Assembly: GCF_019799965.1 (NCBI RefSeq)
Contig: NZ_JABGCJ010000005.1
Coordinates: forward strand, 310,001 to 374,000
From: Modestobacter italicus
GTDB lineage: Bacteria > Actinomycetota > Actinomycetes > Mycobacteriales > Geodermatophilaceae
DNA length: 64,000 nt
Reading direction: 5' to 3'
Positions within the stretch are counted from its first letter, which is position 1; each line of letters opens with the position of its first letter. The notes under the pieces are model-generated. The model was not told the DNA's origin, searched no databases, and saw nothing but the letters and a program-made list of their open reading frames with translations. The position numbers were made by a program, and so were the translations under genes. Shown in pieces: positions 38,436-48,052 of this stretch.

Positions 38436-40468
38436 CGGGACACTCCAACGGTCGGTGCGGGCTGGGCCGTGGCCGGGGCGGTCTCGTGCCCGGCCGGCCC
38501 CGTGGTCGGCGCGGACATCCAGGTGACGTCCGCCCGGGAGAGCTCCTCGACCCGGGTGCACAGCACCGAGCCCGATCCGTGGGCCGGCACCGACGGGAAC
38601 CGCTGGGTGCACTGCTCCTGCGCGAAGAGGCAGCGGCTGGCGAACCGGCAACCGGTCGGCCACTCACCGGGCGGGGGGACGGTGCCGTCGATGGAGGCCA
38701 GCCGGGTGGGCACCGGCTCGCCGTCGGCCACGTGCGGGTTGGCCGCGAGCAGCGCCTGCGTGTACGGGTGCGCCGGCTCGTCCAGGACCGCGGCGGCCGT
38801 GCCGTCCTCGACCACCGTGCCGGCGTACATGACGGCGACGTCGTCGCAGATGTCGGCCACCACGCCCAGGTCGTGGCTGACGATGACCACCGACAGCCCG
38901 GTGTCCCGCACCAGCGCACGCAGCAGGCTGAGGATCTCGGCCTGCACCGTGACGTCGAGCGCGGTGGTCGGCTCGTCGGCGATGAGCAGCCGCGGCTCAC
39001 CGGTGAGCGCCAGCGCGATGCACACCCGCTGGGCCATGCCGCCGGAGAGCTGGTGCGGGTAGCTCTTCAGCACCCGCTCGCCGTCGACGATGCCCACCTG
39101 GCGGAGCAGCTGGGCGGCGATCTGCCGTGCCTCCCCCCGGCCGACACCGCGGAACCGGCGGATCGGCTGGGTCAGCTGGTAGGCGACGGAGAACATCGGG
39201 TCCAGCGCGACCATCGGCTCCTGGGAGATCATCGCGATGTCCCGGCCGCGGACGGCGGAGAGGTCCTTCTCGGACACGCCCACCAGCTCGCGGCCCTGCC
39301 AGCGGATCGAGCCACCGGAGACCGAGACGCCGTCCGGCAGCAGGCCCATCAGGGACCGGGCGGTCATGGTCTTGCCGCAGCCGGACTCGCCGACCAGGCC
39401 GAGCACCCGACCCGGCTGCAGGGCGAAGGACACCCCGGTGACCAGGGCCGGCCCGTCGTCCACGGAGATGTGCAGGTCACGCACGTCGAGCACCGCACCG
39501 GGGTCGGCGGGGCGGGGGTCCGCCGACCCCGTGGCCCCGACCCGGGCCGGAGACCGACGGCGGCGGACGGTCGTGCGGGCCACGGACCCCCGGCTGGCGA
39601 TGGCGTCGGCGAGCTCGTTGGCAGCGACGACGGTGAGCGCGAGGACGACCCCGGTGGGCACCAGCAGCCACGGGTTGCTGAACACGTAGGAGGAGGCGTC
39701 CTGGATCATGAAACCCCAGCTGGGCTGCGGCTCGGCCGGACCGAAGCCCAGGAAGGCGAGGCCCGCGACGATGAGCAGGCCGATGCCGTAGAGCTGGGCG
39801 GCCTGGACGGCGACCACGGTGCCCATGGACGGCAGCACGTGCACGAGGTTCACCCGCAACGAGCTCAGCCCGTTGACCCGGGCGGCGTCGACGTAGAGCC
39901 GCTGGCGGACCGACTTCGCCACGCCCAGCATCACCCGGTAGACCCCGGCGGAGATCATCACCCCGAGGACCGCCATGACGATGAAGATCCGGACGCCGAT
40001 CGCCCCGATCACCGCCAGCAGCAGGATCGTCGACGGCAGCGCGAGGAGCACCTCGGCGAGTCGGCTGGAGACCCGCTCGACCCGGGGACCGCGTTCGGCG
40101 GCGATCAGCGCCATGGTCAGGCCGATGCCGAACGCCACCAGCACGGTGATCCCGGCGGCGAGCAACGGCTCCGCTCCGGCGCTGAAGATCCGGCTGAGCA
40201 GGTCGCGGCCCAGCGGGTCGGTGCCCAGCCAGTGGTCGGCCGACGGCAGGGCCAGCCGGTTCGACAGGTCCTGCTCGGCCACGCCGTAGGGGACCCACCA
40301 CGGCGCGGTCAGCGACGCGAGGACCACGAAGGCGAGCCAGGTGGCGCCGAACACGCCACCCGGGCGGCGCAGGAAGTAGGGCAGCCGGCGCCCCGGGCGA
40401 CCCGGACGGCCCGGCCGGCCGGCGTCGAGGTCGGTGTTCGCGGCAGCGTCGAGCGGGAGGGCGCTCAT
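38432..40468 (-). CDS. ABC transporter permease-ATPase fusion (DppC-DppD)
   Basis: In this 678-residue fusion, residues about 30-300 form a DppC-type permease with several transmembrane helices and the EAA-like loop region (VDAARVNGLSSLRVNLVHVL). Residues about 320-640 form a DppD ATPase with Walker A LVGESGCGKTMT, signature LSGGMAQRVCIALAL, Walker B LLIADEPTTALD and the cysteine-containing C-terminal extension. A Pro/Gly/Arg repeat lies at about residues 19-27. Such fusions occur in actinobacteria. Start and stop overlap neighbours by ATGA on both sides, consistent with one transport complex. Confidence 0.92.
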   Translation of the reverse strand: MSALPLDAAANTDLDAGRPGRPGRPGRRLPYFLRRPGGVFGATWLAFVVLASLTAPWWVPYGVAEQDLSNRLALPSADHWLGTDPLGRDLLSRIFSAGAEPLLAAGITVLVAFGIGLTMALIAAERGPRVERVSSRLAEVLLALPSTILLLAVIGAIGVRIFIVMAVLGVMISAGVYRVMLGVAKSVRQRLYVDAARVNGLSSLRVNLVHVLPSMGTVVAVQAAQLYGIGLLIVAGLAFLGFGPAEPQPSWGFMIQDASSYVFSNPWLLVPTGVVLALTVVAANELADAIASRGSVARTTVRRRRSPARVGATGSADPRPADPGAVLDVRDLHISVDDGPALVTGVSFALQPGRVLGLVGESGCGKTMTARSLMGLLPDGVSVSGGSIRWQGRELVGVSEKDLSAVRGRDIAMISQEPMVALDPMFSVAYQLTQPIRRFRGVGRGEARQIAAQLLRQVGIVDGERVLKSYPHQLSGGMAQRVCIALALTGEPRLLIADEPTTALDVTVQAEILSLLRALVRDTGLSVVIVSHDLGVVADICDDVAVMYAGTVVEDGTAAAVLDEPAHPYTQALLAANPHVADGEPVPTRLASIDGTVPPPGEWPTGCRFASRCLFAQEQCTQRFPSVPAHGSGSVLCTRVEELSRADVTWMSAPTTGPAGHETAPATAQPAPTVGVSR

Positions 40469-41406
40469 GCGGTACGCACCTTCGGGTCGAGGACGGCGAC
40501 GACGAGGTCGAGCAGCAGGTTGATGACGACCACGACGACGGTGGCGACGACGACCACGCCCACCAACGCCGGGAAGTCGCTGGAGGCGGCCGCCGCCTGG
40601 CCGGCCTGCCCCAGACCGGGCAGGGCGAAGAGGTTCTCGATGATCACCGAGCCGCCGAACAGGGCGATGAACTGGATGCCGAGCACCGCCACCACCGGCA
40701 CGCTGGCGAACCGCAGCGCGTGCACGTAGCGGACCCGCCACTCGGGGGTGCCCATCGCACGCAGCGTGCGGATGTGCTCCTGGGCGAGGGCCTCACGCAT
40801 GCCCGCGTTGGCGGTGCGCGCGATGATCGCCCCTCCACCGATGGTGAGCGCCAGCACCGGCAGGGTCAGGCTCCGGAACCACCCGGCGGGGTCGTCCGCG
40901 AAGGCGACGTACCCGGTGGCCGGCAGCAGGCCGGCCTGGATGGCCAGCAGGTACACCAGGATGATGCCGACCCAGAAGACCGGCAGGGACAGGGCCACCC
41001 CGGCGCCCGTGGTGATCAGCTGCCCGACGCGCCCGCCCCGGACGGCAGCGGTGACCCCGAGCGCGACGCCGACGATCCCGGAGAGGATCGTGGCGAACAG
41101 GGCGATGAAGGCGGTGACGGGCACCCGGTCGGCCAGGTCGCCGGCGATGGAGCCACCGTTGACCAGCGACGTCCCCAGGTCGCCCTGGAGGAACCCGCCG
41201 AGGTAGTCGAAGAACTGGACGTGCAGCGGGTCGTTCCACCCCAGCGCCTCGTTCTCCGCGGCGATGCGCTCAGGCGTGCCGCCCGGTCCCAGTCGCACGG
41301 CGCCGGGCGAGGTGTCGGTGGCATGGACCAGCAGGAAGCTGATCAGCACAGCGGCCAGCACGGTGCCGACCGCCATGGCCAGCCGCCGGGCGACGTAGGC
41401 GAGCAT
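40465..41406 (-). CDS. ABC transporter permease (DppB type)
   Basis: The 313-residue inner-membrane protein has about six helices, starting with the family-typical MLAYVARRLAMAVGTVLAAV. Next comes the large external loop (LGWNDPLHVQFFDYLGGFLQGDLGTS) and the conserved cytoplasmic loop REALAQEHIRTLRAMG. It pairs with the permease half of the downstream fusion to form the channel. The ATG at 41406 has AGGACTCCCGAG in front. A strong hairpin separates it from the binding-protein gene upstream, probably lowering its expression relative to that gene. Confidence 0.92.
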   Translation of the reverse strand: MLAYVARRLAMAVGTVLAAVLISFLLVHATDTSPGAVRLGPGGTPERIAAENEALGWNDPLHVQFFDYLGGFLQGDLGTSLVNGGSIAGDLADRVPVTAFIALFATILSGIVGVALGVTAAVRGGRVGQLITTGAGVALSLPVFWVGIILVYLLAIQAGLLPATGYVAFADDPAGWFRSLTLPVLALTIGGGAIIARTANAGMREALAQEHIRTLRAMGTPEWRVRYVHALRFASVPVVAVLGIQFIALFGGSVIIENLFALPGLGQAGQAAAASSDFPALVGVVVVATVVVVVINLLLDLVVAVLDPKVRTA

Positions 41407-41469
41407 CTCGGGAGTCCTTTGTCGTGGGCGAGGATGTGGGCGTCTGCCCGCGGGGATCCGCGGTGCAGT

Positions 41470-41503
41470 GGGTCGGCGGCCGCATGGCCGCGGCCGCCGA
41501 CCC
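41470..41503 (-). terminator. Intra-operon hairpin after the binding-protein gene
   Basis: GGGTCGGCGGCCGC and its perfect complement form a 14-bp stem with a 6-nt loop between the binding-protein and permease genes. There is no U-tract, so partial termination or 3'-end stabilisation is likely. Confidence 0.6.
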
Positions 41504-41515
41504 GTGCAGACCGCG

Positions 41516-43111
41516 TCAGACGGCCGGTTCGACGTCGGACAGGACGAGGTAGTTGTTCGCACCGGCGAACGGGGGCTCCGCGACCTTGTCGGCGTTGTAG
41601 CCGTAGTACGTGAAGTCCTCGTAGACCGGGATGAACCAGCCGTTCTCGACGAGCGCCCGGTTGAGCTCCTGCCGGGCCTGGTCCTGGGCCTCGCCGGTGG
41701 AGCCCAGCGCTGCCCCCAGGGCCTGCTCGACCTCCGGCTCCTGCGCGCCCTGCATGTTCATGAAGCCGCCGTAGACGACGCCGGCGATGAAGCCCTCCGG
41801 GTTGGCACCGACGGCGAAGGGGCCCCACAGGACCGGATCGGTGCGCACGGCGGCGAAGACCTGGTCCGTCGACGTCGCTGCGACGAAGTTCAGCGTGATG
41901 CCGACCTCGGCGAGCTGCTGCTGGATGGCGACCAGGTCCTCCTCGGGCTGGCCGAGCCGGGTGATGTCCAGCTCGAAGCCGTCGGGGTAGCCGGCCTCGG
42001 CCAGCAGCTCACGTGCGCGCTCCGGGTCGTAGCCGAACTCCTCGTCCAGCGCCGGGTCGAAGCCGGCCGACTCCTCGGGGAACAGCTGGACGGTCGGCCG
42101 CGCCCCCGGGTGGAGGTCGTTCACCAGCGACTCACGGTCGATCGCCTGGAGCAGCGCGAGCCGGGCCGCTTCCTCCCCGAACGCGGGGTTGGTCTGGCCG
42201 AGCTTGTCGGTGACCGGGAAGCCGACGATCGTGCCGCCCTGGCTCACGATGCTCTGCTGCGACTCCACCAGGTTGATCGCGTTGTCCTTGAGCTGGCCGG
42301 CGATGTCCACCTGGCCGGAGACGAGCGCGTTCGCCAGCGCCTGCGGGTCGGTGATGATCCGGTAGTCGAGGCCTTCGTAGTCCCACGCGTCGGCGTTCCA
42401 GTGCTCGGCGTTCTTCTCGAGCGTGTAGGTGCTGGCCCGGGTGGTGGCGGCCTCGTCGAGCTCGTAGGCGCCCGATCCGTCGGGGGTGGTCTCCAGCGAG
42501 GCCGGGTCGGCGATGCCGGCGGGCCCGACGATGATGCCGGTCGTGCCGTCGAGGTTCGCCTCCGGCGTCGCCTGCGGCTGGGCCCAGGTGAGCACGACGG
42601 TCTGCTCGTCCTGCACCGTGACGTCGGTGATGGCGGCCGCCTGGCCCTCGGCGAGCGCGCCGTACGCCTCCAGGTCGGGGTCGCTGCGCCGGTCCAGGTT
42701 GGCCTTGACCAGCTCGGCGGTGAGCGCGGAGCCGTCATCGAAGGTGACGCCGTCCCGCAGGGTGAGCGTGGTCTGCGTGTTGTCCTCGTTGTTGGTGGAC
42801 TCGGCCACCAGGCTCGGCTCGATGCTGCCGTCCGAGGCGGTCACGAACAGCGCGTCGTACAGCGGCGCGAAGAACTCGAACTGCCGATCGGAGTACAGCA
42901 GCGGGTCGTAGCCGGCGGGCGCGGGGTCGGAGTCCAGTCCGATCGCCAGCGTGTCGCTGGGGCTCTGGCTGCTCGCGCCTCCGCCGCCCTCGCCACCACC
43001 ACCGCACGCGGCGAGCGAGGTGAGCGCACCGGTGGCCAGGACGGCGACACCGGCCCGCATCAGGGTGGGACGGCGCAGCGCCATGGGGTGGCGGGTCCTG
43101 GATCGGTTCAT
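41516..43111 (-). CDS. ABC transporter substrate-binding lipoprotein (family 5)
   Basis: The 531-residue protein begins with a lipoprotein signal (RAGVAVLATGALTSLAAC, lipobox cysteine at residue 36) followed by a Gly/Ser linker. The SBP_bac_5 fold follows (PLLYSDRQFEFFAPLYDAL near the start, FEPSL-type and YDPERARELLAEAGYPDG segments). It is anchored outside the membrane and delivers substrate to the permeases encoded downstream. The ATG at 43111 follows AAGGAG by 10 nt; an ATG at residue 10 is the alternative. Site A of the proposed IclR operator and a CATCGT box lie upstream. Confidence 0.92.
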   Translation of the reverse strand: MNRSRTRHPMALRRPTLMRAGVAVLATGALTSLAACGGGGEGGGGASSQSPSDTLAIGLDSDPAPAGYDPLLYSDRQFEFFAPLYDALFVTASDGSIEPSLVAESTNNEDNTQTTLTLRDGVTFDDGSALTAELVKANLDRRSDPDLEAYGALAEGQAAAITDVTVQDEQTVVLTWAQPQATPEANLDGTTGIIVGPAGIADPASLETTPDGSGAYELDEAATTRASTYTLEKNAEHWNADAWDYEGLDYRIITDPQALANALVSGQVDIAGQLKDNAINLVESQQSIVSQGGTIVGFPVTDKLGQTNPAFGEEAARLALLQAIDRESLVNDLHPGARPTVQLFPEESAGFDPALDEEFGYDPERARELLAEAGYPDGFELDITRLGQPEEDLVAIQQQLAEVGITLNFVAATSTDQVFAAVRTDPVLWGPFAVGANPEGFIAGVVYGGFMNMQGAQEPEVEQALGAALGSTGEAQDQARQELNRALVENGWFIPVYEDFTYYGYNADKVAEPPFAGANNYLVLSDVEPAV

Positions 43112-43192
43112 TCCGGTCTGGCTCCTTCGCTTCGTTACGGAGGGGTCATGTCGGCCGGGGATCGGCCGCGCCGGGGAACCGGCTTGGCGGCA

Positions 43193-43198
43193 ACGATG
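43193..43198 (-). promoter_or_regulatory. -10 box CATCGT of the transporter operon
   Basis: On the minus strand CATCGT ends 43 nt from the centre of site A. The predicted transcript starts near 43186, leaving a leader of about 75 nt. Confidence 0.45.
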
Positions 43199-43228
43199 CG
43201 GCGGGCCTCGTGGTGACGTCAGGCACAA

Positions 43229-43243
43229 TGCCGACCAATGGAA
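43229..43243. promoter_or_regulatory. IclR-type site A
   Basis: TGCCGACCAATGGAA matches the shared TGCC-N7-GGCA pattern with a CAAT core (last half-site GGAA). It lies between the divergent transporter operon and the IclR gene. Confidence 0.6.
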
Positions 43244-43290
43244 GACAACTGTGGCCTGCGCCTCACCGATGAGAACCCGGAGCCCCCTGC

Positions 43291-44094
43291 ATGACGGACG
43301 ACTCCTCCCCCGCGCGGATCCGCGGCCGGCGCCCGCCGCAGGGCGACCCCGTCGTCGACCGGGCGCTCGCACTGCTCGGCGCCTTCGACAGCAGCCGGCC
43401 GTACCTGAGCCTCAGTGAGCTCAGCCGGCGCACGGGCATCCCGGCCAGCTCGGCGCTGCGACTGGCCGGCCGGTTGCTGGAGTGGGGGGCGCTGGAGCGG
43501 GGCGCCGACGGCCGCTTCTCGATCGGCCTCCGGCTGTGGGAGGTGGCGTCCCTGACCCCCCGCAGCCACGAGCTCCGGCAGGTGGCCCTGCCGTTCATGG
43601 GCGACCTGGAGGAGGTGACCCGGCAGCACGTGCTGCTCGCCGTTCGGGAGGGCGAGGAGGCGCTGATGGTGGAGCGGCTCTCCTCGCACGGGGCCGTCGC
43701 CGCCCTCTACCGGCCCGGCGGGCGGATGCCGCTGCACTCCACCGGGGTCGGGCTGGTGCTGCTCGCGTTCGCCGAGTCCGGGTTCCAGGAGGAGGTGCTC
43801 GCCCAGCCACTGGTGCACCAGCCGGAGCAGGTGCCGGTCTCCTCCGCCGCACTGCGGCGGACGCTGGCGGAGATCCGGCGGGACGGGCTGGCCACGTTCC
43901 GTCGAGGCGCGCCCCGGCCGATCGTCTCGGTGGCCGCACCGGTGCACGACGCGCAGGGCACCGTCGTCGCCGCACTGTCGGTGCTGGTGCCCGCAGAGAA
44001 CGCCGAGCCGCGGCTGCTCGGCCCCGCGGTGCGCACGGCCGCGCGCGGCATCTCGCGTGGGCTCGGCGCCTGGGGATCACCCGGCACGCTCTGA
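43291..44094 (+). CDS. IclR-family transcriptional regulator
   Basis: The 267-residue protein has the IclR winged helix-turn-helix (VDRALALLGAFDSSRPYLSL, then LSRRTGIPASSALRLAGRL). A GAF-like effector domain follows (HVLLAVREGEEALMVERLSS, LHSTGVGLVLLAF, ISVAAPVHDAQGTVVAALSV-like segments). IclR proteins that control catabolic genes often activate in response to aromatic or sugar-derived ligands. The ATG at 43291 follows CGGAG. It sits between the transporter operon and the GH1 gene and is the only IclR in the window. It is therefore the prime candidate for recognising sites A-E. Confidence 0.92.
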   Translation: MTDDSSPARIRGRRPPQGDPVVDRALALLGAFDSSRPYLSLSELSRRTGIPASSALRLAGRLLEWGALERGADGRFSIGLRLWEVASLTPRSHELRQVALPFMGDLEEVTRQHVLLAVREGEEALMVERLSSHGAVAALYRPGGRMPLHSTGVGLVLLAFAESGFQEEVLAQPLVHQPEQVPVSSAALRRTLAEIRRDGLATFRRGAPRPIVSVAAPVHDAQGTVVAALSVLVPAENAEPRLLGPAVRTAARGISRGLGAWGSPGTL

Positions 44095-44105
44095 CCCGAC
44101 TCATC

Positions 44106-44120
44106 TGCCATTGACCGGCA
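44106..44120. promoter_or_regulatory. IclR-type site B
   Basis: TGCCATTGACCGGCA is a perfect TGCC-N7-GGCA repeat (CAAT core on the minus strand). Its centre is 43 nt before the end of the CATGCT box at 44151-44156 upstream of the GH1 gene. Confidence 0.65.
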
Positions 44121-44150
44121 GCGGTGCTGATCACGGTGAGCGGCGTCACG

Positions 44151-44156
44151 CATGCT
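44151..44156 (+). promoter_or_regulatory. -10 box CATGCT of the GH1 gene
   Basis: CATGCT lies 43 nt from the centre of site B, predicting a transcript start near 44163 and a short leader with CGGAGG. Confidence 0.5.
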
Positions 44157-44188
44157 CGCGGCCACGTCGATCACCCGGAGGCTCCCGC

Positions 44189-45358
<1,170 letters not shown>

Positions 45359-45367
45359 GGACGACGC

Positions 45368-45393
45368 CGCCCGGCCGCCTGCGCGGCCGGGCG
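45368..45393. terminator. Bidirectional terminator
   Basis: CGCCCGGCCGC-CTGC-GCGGCCGGGCG forms a perfect 11-bp stem between the convergent GH1 and MBL-fold genes. Confidence 0.7.
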
Positions 45394-45398
45394 ACCCG

Positions 45399-46328
45399 TC
45401 AGAGGGTGATGACGTCGAGGTCGAGCGGCGCGACGAGTTCGCCGTCGTAACCGATCTCCTCGGCCGCCTCGCGGGCCTTGTCCAGGTACAGCTGCGGCGG
45501 CTTCGGCACTGGCGTGTAGTGGCTGAACACCACCCGTGCCGCGCCGGCGGCCTTGCCGACCCGCGGCAGGTCACGGACGTCGGAGTGGGAGTTGAGCAGG
45601 TGCTCCCGCAGCGCTGCGCCCTGCTCCGGCGTGGGGAAGGACGCGGCCAGGCGCTCGACGTCGTCGTTGTCCTGCACCTCGTGCACGAGCACGTCGCACC
45701 CACGCGCCAGCGCGATCAGGTTCGCGTCGGGGGCGGCCGTGTCGCCGGAGAAGACGACCACCTTCCCGGTGCTCTTCACGGTGAAGCGGTAGGCGTAGGC
45801 GTCGGCCATCTCGGGACCGTGGAAGACCCGCGTCGCGTCGACCCGGACCCGGTCGTCCTCCATCACCGGGTGGACCCCTTCGCCGGCGGGCAGCAGCAGG
45901 TCCGACGCCGACAGGGCCGGCCGCTCCCCGAACCCGCCGCCGATGCTGAACAGCCGGGCGGCCTCGTCGAACGCCGTCTCGATCCCGGCGACCGTGGCCG
46001 ACATGGTGGGCGGACCCCAGAACGCGAGGTCGGTGAGCCGGTTCGGCGCGGTCCAGCCGTGCAGGGCCACGCCGGGCAGCCCGGAGGTGTGGTCGAAGTG
46101 GTGATGGGTGACGAACACGTTGCCGACGTCGCCGAAGGCGAGGCCGGAGGCGACCAGCTGGCGCGCGGTGTCGAAGCCCGCGTCGACCAGGTAGACCGCC
46201 CCCTCCACCACCAGCGCGAGCGCCGGCTTGGCCGACGGTCGGTCGGCCGCCACCGGGCCCAGGCGCGGGCCACCGCTCACCCCGAGCATCACGATCCGGT
46301 CGTCGCCTGCCAGGTCATCGTCCGCCAT
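45399..46328 (-). CDS. MBL-fold metallo-hydrolase
   Basis: The 309-residue protein has the metallo-beta-lactamase metal motif THHHFDHTSG (HxHxDH), later histidines in VFHGPEMAD and FSHYTPVP, and the bridging aspartate in VVFSGDTAA. It resembles arylsulfatase/RNase Z-type and lactone or ester hydrolases; substrate is unknown. The ATG at 46328 follows GGGAG. On the minus strand a CATGCT box ends at 46365, 44 nt from the centre of site C, so it appears co-regulated with the divergent cupin gene. Hydrolysis of an aromatic ester or lactone intermediate is a reasonable inference. Confidence 0.87.
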   Translation of the reverse strand: MADDDLAGDDRIVMLGVSGGPRLGPVAADRPSAKPALALVVEGAVYLVDAGFDTARQLVASGLAFGDVGNVFVTHHHFDHTSGLPGVALHGWTAPNRLTDLAFWGPPTMSATVAGIETAFDEAARLFSIGGGFGERPALSASDLLLPAGEGVHPVMEDDRVRVDATRVFHGPEMADAYAYRFTVKSTGKVVVFSGDTAAPDANLIALARGCDVLVHEVQDNDDVERLAASFPTPEQGAALREHLLNSHSDVRDLPRVGKAAGAARVVFSHYTPVPKPPQLYLDKAREAAEEIGYDGELVAPLDLDVITL

Positions 46329-46364
46329 GTCGCTCTCCCTCGTCCCGCCTCGTCGCGAGCCGCC

Positions 46365-46370
46365 AGCATG
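46365..46370 (-). promoter_or_regulatory. -10 box CATGCT of the MBL-fold gene
   Basis: On the minus strand CATGCT ends 44 nt from the centre of site C, mirroring the cupin promoter on the other side. Confidence 0.5.
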
Positions 46371-46401
46371 GGCACGAGCGGGACAGGTGCGGGAGAAGCG
46401 T

Positions 46402-46416
46402 TGCCGGCCAATGGCA
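46402..46416. promoter_or_regulatory. IclR-type site C (divergent promoters)
   Basis: TGCCGGCCAATGGCA is a perfect TGCC-N7-GGCA repeat between the MBL-fold and cupin genes. Candidate -10 boxes lie 44 nt (minus) and 43 nt (plus) from its centre. Confidence 0.7.
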
Positions 46417-46446
46417 CGGTGTGGGAAACCGGTGATGCCCGTCACC

Positions 46447-46452
46447 GATGCT
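46447..46452 (+). promoter_or_regulatory. -10 box GATGCT of the cupin operon
   Basis: GATGCT ends 43 nt from the centre of site C, giving a predicted leader of about 30 nt with GGGAG before the ATG at 46489. Confidence 0.5.
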
Positions 46453-46488
46453 CGACCAGTCAACGCCGACCGCGACCCGGGAGCACCC

Positions 46489-47049
46489 ATGAGCTTCGAG
46501 TACCTGATCGACCCCGCCAAGGGCCCGCAGTGGCAGGGCCTGCTGCCCGGCAAGCCGCAGCCCTACGTGCTCCGCAAGGGCGAGGGCGAGCACGCCAAGC
46601 TCTTCGGCGACGTGTTCACCGTGCTGCTGTCCGGTGACGAGACGCAGGGTCAGTTCGGCATCATCACCGCCGACTCCCCGGCCGGCGACGTCATCCCGAC
46701 CCACTCGCACAACGAGACCCACGAGACCTTCTACGTGCTCGAGGGCAAGGTCCGGCTGTTCTTCGAGGACGGCGACGGCGCCAAGCAGTCCCAGCTGCTC
46801 GCCCCCGGCGACTTCGGCTACGTGCCGGCCGGGTTCGCGCACGCCTACCAGGTCGTCGAGCACGCCCGGATGATGGGCACCCTCTCCGGCGGCTTCGAGC
46901 GGTTCTTCCAGCACATGGGCGCCCCGACCGACTCCACCAGCCCCGACCAGCCGCCCTTCATCCCGGACTTCCCGCGCATGCAGGCAGCCGCGCAGCAGCA
47001 CAACATGCAGTTCAAGCCCGGCTTCGAGTGGCCTGAGCCCACCGCCTGA
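46489..47049 (+). CDS. Monocupin dioxygenase, quercetinase (QueD)-like
   Basis: The 186-residue cupin has the metal motif THSHNETHETFYVLEG (His72, His74, Glu79) and the fourth ligand His118 in GFAHAY. It also has the FERFFQHMGAP segment typical of quercetin 2,3-dioxygenases. Its size is like the single-domain QueD of Streptomyces rather than the bicupin fungal and Bacillus enzymes. Quercetinases open the flavonol C-ring with O2, releasing CO and a depside. The ATG at 46489 follows GGGAG. It heads an operon with an esterase, an FAH hydrolase and a DUF3500 protein, behind site C. Another aromatic-cleaving cupin activity is possible. Confidence 0.8.
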   Translation: MSFEYLIDPAKGPQWQGLLPGKPQPYVLRKGEGEHAKLFGDVFTVLLSGDETQGQFGIITADSPAGDVIPTHSHNETHETFYVLEGKVRLFFEDGDGAKQSQLLAPGDFGYVPAGFAHAYQVVEHARMMGTLSGGFERFFQHMGAPTDSTSPDQPPFIPDFPRMQAAAQQHNMQFKPGFEWPEPTA

Positions 47050-47128
47050 CCTGCGTTCGACCACCGCCGTCCCCTCCGGCGCCGAGAGCGGCTGCTCCCG
47101 GCGCGTGAGGTGTGCCCTGAGGAGACCC

Positions 47129-48052
47129 GTGCCCGCGCCCACCCTCCCGCTCCCACCACCCGCCCACGAGGCACCGCTGCCGCCCGCTCGCCCCGCTGCC
47201 GCCGGCGTCCGGGTGCTCTCCGGCGTCCCGTACGCGGCGCTGCCCGGCGCCCGGCCGCTGGAGCTCGACCTGTACCTGCCGGCCGGGGACGGACCACATC
47301 CGGTCGCACTGTTCCTGCACGGCGGCGGGTGGCGGCTGGGCAGCCGGCACGCCGCCGGCCCGATGTACCGGGACGCAGACCCCACGCCGTTCGAGCAGGT
47401 GGCCGCGGCCGGCATCGCGGTGGCCAGCCTCGACTACAGGCTGTCGGGCGAGGCGGTCTGGCCGGCGCAGCTGCACGACGCGAAGGCCGCCGTCCGGTGG
47501 CTGCGCACCCGCGCTGCCGAACTCGGGCTGGACGCCGACCGGATCACGTCCTGGGGCGAGTCGGCCGGTGGGCACCTGGCCGAGCTGCTCGGTCTCACGA
47601 CCGACGCCGCGCTGGAGGGCGAGGTCGGCGTCACCGGTCCGTCGTCCGCGGTCTCCGCCGTCGTCGCCTGGTACGCCCCGAGCGACATCGGGGCGGTGGC
47701 GACCGACATCGGCAACGACCCGGCGGACCCGGCCAGTCGCGAGGCGCAGCTGCTCGGCTCCCCGGTGTCCGCGTCCGCCGACCTGGCCGCGCAGGCCAGT
47801 CCGATCACGTACGTCTCCCCCGCCGCGCCGCCGGTGCTGCTGCTGCACGGCCGGGCCGACCGGTTCGTCGCGACCGAGCAGAGCCAGCGGCTGCACGATG
47901 CCCTGGCCGCCGCCGGGGCCGACGTGCAGCTGCACACCTACGACGGCGCCGACCACATGTGGCTGGGCGCGCCCGACGCCGCCACCGACGCACTCGACCG
48001 CACGATCACCTTCCTGCGGCGCCACCTGATCGACGAAGGAGACCGGGCATGA
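47129..48052 (+). CDS. Alpha/beta hydrolase (BD-FAE-like esterase)
   Basis: The 307-residue hydrolase has the oxyanion motif HGGGWRLGS, nucleophile elbow SWGESAGGHLAE, acid residue in LHGRADRFVATEQS and catalytic histidine in GADHMWLG. The GTG at 47129 is chosen because GAGGAG lies 5 nt upstream; a GTG at 47105 lacks this. A Pro/Ala-rich stretch occupies the first 25 residues, with no convincing signal peptide. It lies 79 bp after the cupin and overlaps the FAH gene (ATGA). In a flavonoid pathway it could hydrolyse the depside formed by quercetinase, or acyl groups on glycosides. Confidence 0.88.
   Translation: MPAPTLPLPPPAHEAPLPPARPAAAGVRVLSGVPYAALPGARPLELDLYLPAGDGPHPVALFLHGGGWRLGSRHAAGPMYRDADPTPFEQVAAAGIAVASLDYRLSGEAVWPAQLHDAKAAVRWLRTRAAELGLDADRITSWGESAGGHLAELLGLTTDAALEGEVGVTGPSSAVSAVVAWYAPSDIGAVATDIGNDPADPASREAQLLGSPVSASADLAAQASPITYVSPAAPPVLLLHGRADRFVATEQSQRLHDALAAAGADVQLHTYDGADHMWLGAPDAATDALDRTITFLRRHLIDEGDRA

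Noticed and set aside
29738..43111. Peptide importer interpretation of the ABC operon
   Set aside because: The family name suggests peptides, but the operon is packed with glycosidases and has no peptidase, so a glycoside substrate is preferred.
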